The notes under the pieces: model-generated
Databases searched by the model: none
Told to the model about the DNA's origin: nothing
What the model saw: only the letters and a program-made list of their open reading frames with translations
Assembly (NCBI GenBank): GCA_964654535.1
Contig: CAZZIZ010000213.1
Coordinates: 1 to 5,598 of the forward strand
From: CAZZIZ01 sp964654535
GTDB lineage: Bacteria; Bacteroidota; Bacteroidia; Chitinophagales; UBA2359
DNA length: 5,598 nucleotides
Reading direction: 5' to 3'
In this document: positions 1 through 5,598 of the stretch, in pieces
Layout: each line of letters starts with the position of its first letter
How positions within the stretch are numbered: position 1 is the stretch's first letter
Position numbers and translations under genes: made by a program

Positions 1-42
1 ACTGAACGTCCTCTACTCATTTAAGTTCTAAGCCTGATGTAC

Positions 43-96
43 TAACGTGGCGACTGCAAGTCGCCCACTCGTTACGCCCTGATTAAAATCAGGGCG
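43..96. repeat. Tandem hairpin pair, REP-like palindromic element
   Basis: Two hairpins lie side by side. The first has an outer stem TAACG (43-47) / CGTTA (70-74) and a perfect inner 7-bp stem GGCGACT (49-55) / AGTCGCC (59-65) with a GCA loop; the two stems are separated by a few unpaired bases on the 3' side. The second pairs 75-84 with 87-96 (CGCCCTGATT / AATCAGGGCG), where only the outer 8-9 bp can form around a small loop. This irregular hairpin followed by a perfect one resembles REP elements mobilised by RAYT (REP-associated tyrosine) transposases. From memory, similar sequences occur next to such genes in Bacteroidota, but no transposase is in the window. Folding works on either strand, so orientation is unknown. 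Confidence 0.5.
75..96. terminator. Possible transcription terminator hairpin after the GH3 gene
   Basis: A G+C-rich stem of 8 to 10 bp lies 14 bases beyond the GH3 stop codon and could end that operon. Against a classical Rho-independent terminator on the minus strand, the bases that follow are GTAACGAG, with no U run. On the plus strand it is followed by ATTGTTTG, which is mildly T-rich, so it might instead end a gene coming from left of the window. It may also simply be the second half of the repeat at 43-96. Confidence 0.3.
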
Positions 97-110
97 ATTG
101 TTTGTGAGGA

Positions 111-1619
111 TTATTTGTGAGCCTCATCCTTCCTCAACACCGCCAACAATCCATCCGCAATCTTCCGATTATCCGCCAAGTGCGGCACCTTATTCTGCCC
201 ACCCAATTTTCCAATCGATTCCATATAAGCATGAAAAGTACCACGAGGCACCGCTCGAATTTTTAACTCCTGCAAAATTTCACCCTTAATCAAATCGTAG
301 TAGTAAGCATTTTGCTCACAAAGTGCGCGATCTAAATACTGCGTAAAGGTTTCTAGGTCGCGCGGCTCTTCTTCAAATTCAACAAACCATTCATGAAAAG
401 GCAATTCATCCGGCCCACCCATATTCGGCGCAACCGTAAACTCTACGACCTGTTCACTAGCCGTATCGCAAGCGCGTTTCATAGATTCGCATACCTCTTT
501 ATCAATAACGTGTTCACCAAAGGCAGAAATAAAATGCTCTATTCGACCGGTCACGCTAATGCGATAGGGTTCCAAAGAAGTAAAGCGCACAGTATCACCA
601 ACCAGGTAAGCCCATAAACCCGCATTGCTGCTAATAAGCATTGCATAATTTACCCCCGCTTCCACTTGCCCCAAAGAATATCGAATGGCATCCGTTTTAT
701 TAAAATCTTGAACCTTTACAAACTCGTAAAAAATACCCGAGTTCGTGTTGAGGATAAGACCCTCGTCGCGAAAATCGTCGAAAGCAAAAAAGCCTTCCGA
801 TGCAGGATAGAGTTCGAGCATATCTATTTCACGGCCAACCGATTCTCGCAGCCGCGCTTCGTAAGGGCTAAAATTAACGCCACCGTGAACCAGCAAATTG
901 AGTTGGGGAAAAACTTCGCCAATGGACTTGTGTTCTGTTTCCATAATGCGGTCGAAGTACATTTGAATCCAAGGAGGAATGCCAGAAACCAGACGCATAT
1001 CCTGATCTATGGTTTCACCAATAATGGCGTTTAGTTTTGAGCTCCAATCAGTTATGCAATTGGTATGGTAAGAAGGCAATTGATTGATCTGCACCAGCGA
1101 AGGCACGTGATGATTAACGATACCCGAAAGTCGACCTGTTGGAATTTCCCCCGTAGTATGCAGAGTAGGGCTACCGGATAAAAAAATCATCTTGCCATCT
1201 GCGTAGGCGTAGTTGCCGCTAATCTCTGCATAATTTAGCAGTGCATTGCGTGCACCGTTAACGTGATTGTCAATTGAGTCGGCGGTTACTGGAATATATT
1301 TGGCGCCAGAAGTTGTCCCAGAAGTTTTGGCAAAGTATTTCGGAAAGCCCGGCCACAACACATCCTTAGCACCCCAAATGATCTTATCGACGTAAGGTTT
1401 TAAGGCTTCGTAATCTCGTATGGGCACCGCCATTTTAAAATCTGCGTAAGTATGTATTTTATCGAAGCGATGATCTTGTCCAAAAGCAGTGTGCTTGGCT
1501 TTTTGGACGATTTTATGTAAAATCTTCTTTTGATTCGAAACCGCGTTTTCATTGTCGTGCTTCATTTTGCTGACAAAGGCCTTTGCCAGCGGCTTGAGTA
1601 ACTGAGAGCGTATACCCAT
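111..1619 (-). CDS. GH3 family acyl-adenylating amido synthetase-like protein
   Basis: The 502-residue protein belongs to the GH3 (auxin-responsive promoter) family, part of the ANL adenylate-forming superfamily. Plant members activate a carboxylic acid with ATP and join the acyl group to an amino acid; bacterial substrates are mostly unknown. Visible family motifs are the phosphate-binding loop at about 97-107 (AKTSGTTSGAK), the nucleotide-binding motif at 271-276 (YPASEG), the ATP ribose-contacting motif at 338-346 (YLVGDTVRF), the hinge-like segment at 358-371 (GRIEHFISAFGEHV) and a C-terminal QNKVP at 475-479. All three nucleotide motifs are intact and the length is normal for bacterial members, so the enzyme should be active. 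There is no signal peptide or membrane segment, so it is cytosolic. The ATG lies two bases after the stop of the M61 peptidase gene (TAAGAATG), which implies one mRNA and likely translational coupling. Family is certain; acid and amine substrates cannot be read from the sequence. Confidence 0.93.
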   Translation of the reverse strand: MGIRSQLLKPLAKAFVSKMKHDNENAVSNQKKILHKIVQKAKHTAFGQDHRFDKIHTYADFKMAVPIRDYEALKPYVDKIIWGAKDVLWPGFPKYFAKTSGTTSGAKYIPVTADSIDNHVNGARNALLNYAEISGNYAYADGKMIFLSGSPTLHTTGEIPTGRLSGIVNHHVPSLVQINQLPSYHTNCITDWSSKLNAIIGETIDQDMRLVSGIPPWIQMYFDRIMETEHKSIGEVFPQLNLLVHGGVNFSPYEARLRESVGREIDMLELYPASEGFFAFDDFRDEGLILNTNSGIFYEFVKVQDFNKTDAIRYSLGQVEAGVNYAMLISSNAGLWAYLVGDTVRFTSLEPYRISVTGRIEHFISAFGEHVIDKEVCESMKRACDTASEQVVEFTVAPNMGGPDELPFHEWFVEFEEEPRDLETFTQYLDRALCEQNAYYYDLIKGEILQELKIRAVPRGTFHAYMESIGKLGGQNKVPHLADNRKIADGLLAVLRKDEAHK

Positions 1620-1621
1620 TC

Positions 1622-3499
1622 TTAATTTTTGCCGAACAAAAAGGCGCGACGAAATTCAAGCTGTTCTTCAGTAGCCGTATCGATTTCGTGAATGTTATTT
1701 TTAATCGAATAGGTACTTGCTTTTGGAATACCTTGTAACTGGACTAATTTTCCATCGCGCTCCACTTGGATAGCGATTACTTCTCCTCGCTGAGGGTCGA
1801 GCAAGTCAGTAATTGCCTTGTGATAGTTTTCGCTATTGATTTCCTCTCCATCCATAGCACGCAATATGTCGCGCTCTTGTACGCGCAAATTGTTTTCCCC
1901 TACTTTTTCAAAATAGAAGGCGTGTGCGACTTCATCAGACTTTAGTTTAAAAGCGCCGAAGCTCAGCTCTTCGTATTCTTTTTCTTCAAGAAACTCCCAG
2001 CCGATTAAAGGAATGAACTTGTTAATGTCAATCATTTGATCGCTGGCAATAAAGCGCTTGTAAAATGGATTCAAATCAATTTCGGTAATCTTGCTCAGCT
2101 CATCAATCAACTCATCTTCCTGAAAGGGCGTGTCGTAATTGTAACTGTTATTCAAAGTCTTGAGCGCATCGAGCAAAGTCCACTGACCATTACTGAGTCT
2201 ATATATTTCCATATCCAAAACAAATCCGATGAGTGCTCCTTTGTAATAGACATTGTCCACCATAGGAGCGTAGCGCTCTTTACCTCTATTAAGGGATACA
2301 TCAGTCATTGCCGCCGGCGGAAAACTTTTCGCGCGATTGTATTTTTTGCTTAGCTGACGGCGCATATCTTTTTCGTCAATTCTTTTGCTTCTTAAAAGTA
2401 TGGACAGCGCAAGGTATTCGGTTATGCCTTCGTAAAGCCATAAATGTTCCGAGTATTCGAACTGACTACGGTGTTCTAAATCGGTAATATGACTGTGCAA
2501 CTGAAATGGAGTGAGCGTGTGCAGTACTTCGTGCATTAAGACGTGATTTAAGCGCTGCCTAAATACCTGCTTGTTTTTGGTGTTGGGTAAAACGAAAGTG
2601 TAGGCATCACCGTGAACAGAGCCGCCGAAGCCCGCTCTGCTTTTATCGTCTTTGATAATGATATTAAACTTTTGATGTTGAGCGCGCTTGTGACCAATTG
2701 CGTCCAAGGCATCTTTTACGATTTCCTGCACCTGCTTGTGCAAGTGCGAAGTGCTATGGGTGTCATCTTCGCTATAAACTTTTATCTCGTAGGGAATGCC
2801 ATTAACTTCAAAAGAGCTTTCTCGCAGCTTACCTAAAAACATAGTGTGGTTTTCTAACTGCGTATAAGTCATATCTTCCCGTACTTCCTTTCCTCCTTCG
2901 TGGTGTATGTTGACCTTATAGGATTTGTAAATGAAGTTGTTCATATAGCCCAAAGCCAAATGAAAATTGATGAGGTAGAGTTCCTTGTTGCGAACCATTA
3001 AACCGTGGGGGTGAAAATCTCTTTGGAAAGTTTCGTCTGGTTCCCAGACTTGGTAGGTAATGCGATATAAGTCTTGACTTGGCTTAATTAGAAATTGGGT
3101 TTGGTCAAACTGGGTGACATTGAGTTCCTTGCCTTCCTCGTCGTAGGCTCTGACATCGCGGATGTATTCGCCTATTGGGATGTTGGCGAAGCCACTGCTT
3201 CCAGTCGGGCGGAAAATGTAGGCGGCTTTTTTACTGCTGATAGAAGGCGGGAAAACTTCCACTCTAAAATAGTCGTCTTGATTATTGTCGAGGTAAAAGT
3301 TGACTTGGTAGTTTTTTCCGTCTTGCGCTTGTATGTCCAAAATCAATCCGCTGAGACATAGCAAAACGAAAAGCCAAATTGACTTTCGAATTGTTTTATG
3401 TATACGCTTTTTGATTACGAATTGAATATTAATGAGCTTGCTTAAAGCTCCGAATAGAATCGGACAACTCAAAGTCGATTTATACCTATTAACGCACAT
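1622..3499 (-). CDS. Exported M61-like metallopeptidase with PDZ domain
   Basis: This is a gluzincin zinc peptidase resembling family M61 (glycyl aminopeptidase). Numbering is from the ATG at 3499 (625 residues). A basic stretch (KKRIHKTIRKS, about 30-40) precedes a hydrophobic core at about 41-56 (IWLFVLLCLSGLILDI) and a signal peptidase site IQA|Q near 58-59, so the protein is exported. A beta-rich N-terminal domain covers about 60-165. The zinc site is HEVLH at 323-327, with H323 and H327 as ligands and E324 catalytic; E357 in LYEGITEY is the probable third ligand, spaced as in M61. A PDZ-like domain at about 535-595 contains VQERDILRAMDGEEI. The start is unclear. The reading frame stays open to a TTG at 3574, but that stretch belongs to the structured element upstream. 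ATGs lie at 3520 and 3499; 3499 follows an A-rich leader (AATTAAAACTACA) and was chosen. It still gives an unusually long 40-residue n-region. M61 is firm; substrate is not known. Confidence 0.88.
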   Translation of the reverse strand: MCVNRYKSTLSCPILFGALSKLINIQFVIKKRIHKTIRKSIWLFVLLCLSGLILDIQAQDGKNYQVNFYLDNNQDDYFRVEVFPPSISSKKAAYIFRPTGSSGFANIPIGEYIRDVRAYDEEGKELNVTQFDQTQFLIKPSQDLYRITYQVWEPDETFQRDFHPHGLMVRNKELYLINFHLALGYMNNFIYKSYKVNIHHEGGKEVREDMTYTQLENHTMFLGKLRESSFEVNGIPYEIKVYSEDDTHSTSHLHKQVQEIVKDALDAIGHKRAQHQKFNIIIKDDKSRAGFGGSVHGDAYTFVLPNTKNKQVFRQRLNHVLMHEVLHTLTPFQLHSHITDLEHRSQFEYSEHLWLYEGITEYLALSILLRSKRIDEKDMRRQLSKKYNRAKSFPPAAMTDVSLNRGKERYAPMVDNVYYKGALIGFVLDMEIYRLSNGQWTLLDALKTLNNSYNYDTPFQEDELIDELSKITEIDLNPFYKRFIASDQMIDINKFIPLIGWEFLEEKEYEELSFGAFKLKSDEVAHAFYFEKVGENNLRVQERDILRAMDGEEINSENYHKAITDLLDPQRGEVIAIQVERDGKLVQLQGIPKASTYSIKNNIHEIDTATEEQLEFRRAFLFGKN

Positions 3500-3523
3500 T
3501 GTAGTTTTAATTCTCCGCATTTC

Positions 3524-3723
3524 GCGCAAGGGATAGTAGCGGTTACGAGGTGCAGCTAGAATAGAGGTCTGCAAGGAGCGGGGGTGGATGACCGTCTAGG
3601 GAATACGCACCTGCGACTATGCAGAGCCTATTCTAGATGTGCCGAGTTTGAGCGGATAGCCCGGTCTCTTTTAGACTTTCTTATTTCGTGGTACACGAAT
3701 AAGGAAGTCTAAAAGAGATGCGC
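3524..3723 (+). ncRNA. Candidate structured non-coding RNA with three-way junction
   Basis: The 200-base stretch folds, on paper, into one closed structure. GCGCA (3524-3528) pairs with TGCGC (3719-3723). Inside are two branches: an irregular arm from GGG (3530-3532) / CCC (3660-3662), and the hairpin 3665-3718. In the arm, 3549-3564 pairs with 3628-3643 (two G.U wobbles, one G.A mismatch). After a bulge, 3568-3573 (TCTGCA) pairs with 3620-3625 (TGCAGA). Just below the main stem, CGAG (3546-3549) faces CGAG (3643-3646), giving tandem sheared G.A pairs. The wobbles (3551.3641, 3552.3640, 3679.3704) and the G.A pairs would be A.C and C.U mismatches on the minus strand, so the plus strand is the likely transcript. 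A weak -7-like TAGTTTTA sits at 3502-3509, with no good -33 partner. AGCGGATAGCCC (3651-3662) recalls intergenic repeats seen in Bacteroidota, from memory only. It could instead be a dispersed DNA repeat. Confidence 0.5.
3665..3718 (+). repeat. Near-perfect 25-bp inverted repeat (hairpin) with GTA loop
   Basis: The arms are 3665-3690 and 3694-3718. There are 25 pairs, with one U.G wobble (3679.3704), one bulged T (3686) and a three-base GTA loop. It is the second branch of the structured element described at 3524-3723 and lies 15 bases after the stop codon of the AAA+ gene. It might block transcription or protect the 3' end of that mRNA, but no U run follows it on either strand (GCGCCC on plus, CCGGGC on minus), so it is not a standard intrinsic terminator. 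Confidence 0.75.
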
Positions 3724-3733
3724 CCAGAGTATT

Positions 3734-5272
3734 TTAATATTGATCGCGCTCTAAATCGTCGAACTCTCCAAAGTCCATATTGTCGGTGTTGAACATGCCG
3801 CTGAGTAGGTCGCCAAATTGAAAGCCCTTGCTCAGGGTTGACTTTTGAAGGATTGAATGTTCAGCGAGGCCGTGTAGCAAAAATTCCTTGAGGAGGTAGC
3901 GCTCGTCGAGGCTTACGTCCGGATGCAGCTGATTAACGATATCGCGTACTGGTGGGATTTTGTCGAGCACTGATCGGAATTCCTTTTCGCTTTGGTCGCT
4001 CATTAGGTCAACTTGATTGCCTTCTTCGAACCAAGAGCGTACCCCTTCGTAGAGGCTCTTTTGCGCTGGCGCAGGTTGCCCGCCTTTGCGCTTCATTTTC
4101 TTCTTTGCTTTTTGGGGCTCTGGGAATCGCTGACTAAATGTTGTGCGTATGGCTTTGCTAATTAAGTTTTGCGCAACCATCATCGGGCCTTCTTGTTCGC
4201 CTTCGTAAACCAATTCTACTTTTCCAGTTATAGCCGGGATAACGCCCCAGAAATCGCTTACACGAATTTGCGTTTTGTCATCGCCGCTTAGAATGGCACG
4301 TCTTTCGGCTGCACTGACTAAGTTTTCCATAGCAGAAATAGTTAAACGTGCCGAGACACCAGATTTTGCATCGACAAATTCGCTCTCACGTGCTTCAAAA
4401 GCAATTTGCTCTATGAGGTCGCGTGCTAGTTCTGGAATCAAAACTTTTTCGTCTTGTTCTTTTAGAACGCGTGCTTCTAGTTCGGTAATGGCTTTGGACT
4501 CTCCAATGTTGCGCGGGTAGTGCGTCAGTATCTGACTTTCGATTCTATCTTTTAGTGGCGTAACAATACTACCACGGTTGGTATAGTCTTCCGGGTTTGC
4601 GGTAAAGACAAATTGTATATCGAGCGGTAGACGTAATTTGAAACCACGAATCTGGATATCGCCTTCTTGTAAAATGTTGAAGAGCGCCACCTGAATACGC
4701 GCTTGCAAATCTGGCAACTCGTTGATGACGAAAATACCTCGATGGGAACGCGGTATTAAACCGAAGTGTATCACTCTTTCGTCTGCATAATCTAATCGCA
4801 GGTTGGCGGCTTTTATGGGATCGACATCGCCAATGAGGTCAGCTACGGAAACATCTGGTGTGGCTAGTTTTTCTGTATAGCGCTCGTCTCGGTGTACCCA
4901 GCTTACGGGTGTATCGTCTCCTTTTTCGGCAATGAGATCTTTGGCAAAAATGGAAAGCGGGTTCAGCGGATCATCGTTCATTTCGCTTCCAGCGACTACG
5001 GGCATATACTCGTCCATAAGTCCGGTCATTAAACGAGCGATTCTGGTTTTGGCTTGTCCTCTCAAACCCAGGAAAATTATGTTGTGTCTGGACAGCAGCG
5101 CACGCTCTAAATCGGGGATTACCGTTTCTTCATAACCGATAATGCCCTCGAACATCTTTTCTCCGCTCTTGAGTTTGGCGATAAGGTTATCGCGCATTTC
5201 TTGTTTGACAGAGCGGTTGGCGTAGCCAGAAGCTTTTAGTTCGCCGAGGGTTTTTATTTTGCTGTGATTCAT
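3734..5272 (-). CDS. ChlI/MoxR-like AAA+ ATPase
   Basis: The 512-residue protein is an AAA+ ATPase of the helix-2-insert clade that contains magnesium chelatase subunit I and MoxR, presumably acting as a ring-shaped, cytosolic chaperone or remodelling motor. Visible motifs are Walker A at 69-77 (GLRGQAKTR), Walker B at about 179-187 (GIFVINELP, with NE in place of DE), sensor 1 at 221-229 (FVFTANPED), an arginine-finger segment PLKDRI at 239-244 and a sensor-2-like GVSARL at 305-310. A lysine-rich linker at about 387-400 separates the ATPase core from a C-terminal helical region (about 405-512) ending in an acidic tail. There is no transmembrane segment or signal peptide. The ATG is preceded by the A-rich ATAAAACA. 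Such ATPases usually work with a von Willebrand factor A (VWA) protein encoded next to them; none is seen here. A role in chlorophyll-type pigment synthesis is unlikely, since no other chelatase subunit is present. Clade is sure, target unknown. Confidence 0.88.
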   Translation of the reverse strand: MNHSKIKTLGELKASGYANRSVKQEMRDNLIAKLKSGEKMFEGIIGYEETVIPDLERALLSRHNIIFLGLRGQAKTRIARLMTGLMDEYMPVVAGSEMNDDPLNPLSIFAKDLIAEKGDDTPVSWVHRDERYTEKLATPDVSVADLIGDVDPIKAANLRLDYADERVIHFGLIPRSHRGIFVINELPDLQARIQVALFNILQEGDIQIRGFKLRLPLDIQFVFTANPEDYTNRGSIVTPLKDRIESQILTHYPRNIGESKAITELEARVLKEQDEKVLIPELARDLIEQIAFEARESEFVDAKSGVSARLTISAMENLVSAAERRAILSGDDKTQIRVSDFWGVIPAITGKVELVYEGEQEGPMMVAQNLISKAIRTTFSQRFPEPQKAKKKMKRKGGQPAPAQKSLYEGVRSWFEEGNQVDLMSDQSEKEFRSVLDKIPPVRDIVNQLHPDVSLDERYLLKEFLLHGLAEHSILQKSTLSKGFQFGDLLSGMFNTDNMDFGEFDDLERDQY

Positions 5273-5509
5273 TGTTTTATCTGAATTGAAGAATTAATTC
5301 TTGCTCGCTGAAGGTAAGTAATCTGTCAATAGATTTAGGTCTCGAGTCTTGCAACTTTTGGTTTTTGATGAGTGTAAGACAGATAGGTCGCATTAGAGTG
5401 CATGTTAAACAATTCCGATGTCTCAAGGTTAAAATTACAAGACGGGTAACTTGAAAAGAGCAGGCTTGTGAACGTATGTGTTTCCATTTAATATCGTAAA
5501 TTAATCGCT
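5273..5509. promoter_or_regulatory. Divergent intergenic region with promoters for both flanking genes
   Basis: These 237 bases lie between the minus-strand AAA+ gene and the plus-strand gene starting at 5510 and must carry promoters for both unless the genes are read through. I see no convincing match to the Bacteroidota promoter pattern (TTTG, then TAnnTTTG). The nearest candidate for the plus gene is TTG at 5451-5453 with TATGTGTTT at 5475-5483. For the minus gene, TTGACA (complement of 5324-5329) has no good -10 partner. No ORF, tRNA or repeat beyond the palindrome at 5289-5302 was found. Confidence 0.35.
5289..5302. promoter_or_regulatory. 14-bp perfect palindrome in the leader of the AAA+ gene
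   Basis: AAGAATTAATTCTT reads identically on both strands and sits 17 to 30 bases upstream of the ATPase start codon. That position would suit an operator for a dimeric repressor. The sequence is A+T-rich and has no spacer, so chance occurrence is quite possible; no regulator is encoded in the window. Confidence 0.25.
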
Positions 5510-5598
5510 ATGTTGAGGCACTCCTTTGTTGTGTTTATGTTTTTAGCAACTCTTTTCGTTCAGGCGCAAATAGTTTTAGATAGCCCCGTGACTTTACT
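5510..5598 (+). CDS. N-terminus of an exported protein (runs off window)
   Basis: An ATG at 5510 opens a frame that stays open to the window end (29 full codons). An in-frame TAA at 5489-5491 and no other ATG in between fix the start. The peptide begins MLRHSFVVFMFLATLFVQAQ: a short basic n-region, a hydrophobic core at about 5-17 and a signal peptidase I site most likely at VQA|Q (after residue 19), the ending often seen in Bacteroidota. No cysteine follows, so it is not a lipoprotein by this evidence. The mature part seen (QIVLDSPVTL) is too short to assign a family. It is transcribed divergently from the ATPase gene. Confidence 0.72.
   Translation, partial: MLRHSFVVFMFLATLFVQAQIVLDSPVTL

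Noticed and set aside
666..1034. Open frame of 122 codons on the plus strand
   Set aside because: It lies entirely antisense to the well-conserved GH3 gene and has no recognisable domain.
2036..2353. Open frame of 105 codons on the plus strand
   Set aside because: It is antisense to the C-terminal half of the M61 peptidase and its product resembles no known protein.
3095..3361. Open frame of 88 codons on the plus strand with hydrophobic stretches
   Set aside because: It is antisense to the N-terminal domain of the M61 peptidase; its hydrophobic residues follow from the complementary coding sequence.
3500..3574. Extension of the M61 peptidase to the TTG at 3574
   Set aside because: The initiator would be a TTG without a ribosome-binding site, the extra residues look like translated non-coding sequence, and the stretch takes part in the base pairing of the structured element.
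3524..3723. Retron-type msr-msd RNA, suggested by the closing inverted repeat and long hairpin
   Set aside because: No reverse transcriptase is encoded anywhere in the window, and the gene starting at 5510 begins with a signal peptide. Without an RT the resemblance is only superficial.
3524..3723. tRNA or CRISPR array in the gap between the ATPase and peptidase genes
   Set aside because: No cloverleaf with a T-arm or CCA end could be drawn, and there are no direct repeats with regular spacers.
5324..5329. TTGACA as a -35 box for the ATPase gene
   Set aside because: No TATAAT-like sequence lies at the proper distance (the position holds GAGCAA), and the main sigma factor of Bacteroidota does not use this box.

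Overview
The window looks like a chromosomal segment of a member of the Bacteroidota. The evidence is indirect: a bacterial GH3-type adenylating enzyme of about 500 residues, a ChlI/MoxR-like AAA+ ATPase of the kind common in that phylum, A-rich leaders without a clear Shine-Dalgarno sequence, and two secretion signals ending in a Q-A-Q motif. The genus cannot be named from sequence alone.

Layout. Bases 1-110 hold two adjacent hairpins (43-74 and 75-96) and no gene; they resemble a REP-type palindromic repeat. Bases 111-1619 (minus) encode the GH3-family protein. Two bases upstream of its start ends a minus-strand gene for an exported M61-like metallopeptidase with a C-terminal PDZ domain (1622 to about 3499; the start is uncertain). 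Bases 3500-3733 carry no convincing protein gene but do hold a large structure: a predicted 200-nt plus-strand RNA fold at 3524-3723, closed by a 5-bp stem and branching into a long irregular arm and a 25-bp hairpin. Bases 3734-5272 (minus) encode the AAA+ ATPase. Bases 5273-5509 are a divergent intergenic region with a 14-bp perfect palindrome. At 5510 a plus-strand gene for an exported protein begins and runs off the window.

How the parts relate. The M61 and GH3 genes are almost certainly co-transcribed, and probably translationally coupled (stop and start are two bases apart). They act in different compartments, so a shared pathway is a guess. The ATPase lies upstream on the same strand but is separated from them by the structured element, so it may form its own unit. 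The structured element is the most interesting part of the window. Its G.U wobbles and tandem G.A pairs make sense only if the plus strand is transcribed, antisense to the flanking genes. It could be a non-coding RNA or a dispersed structured repeat; I cannot tell which from one copy.
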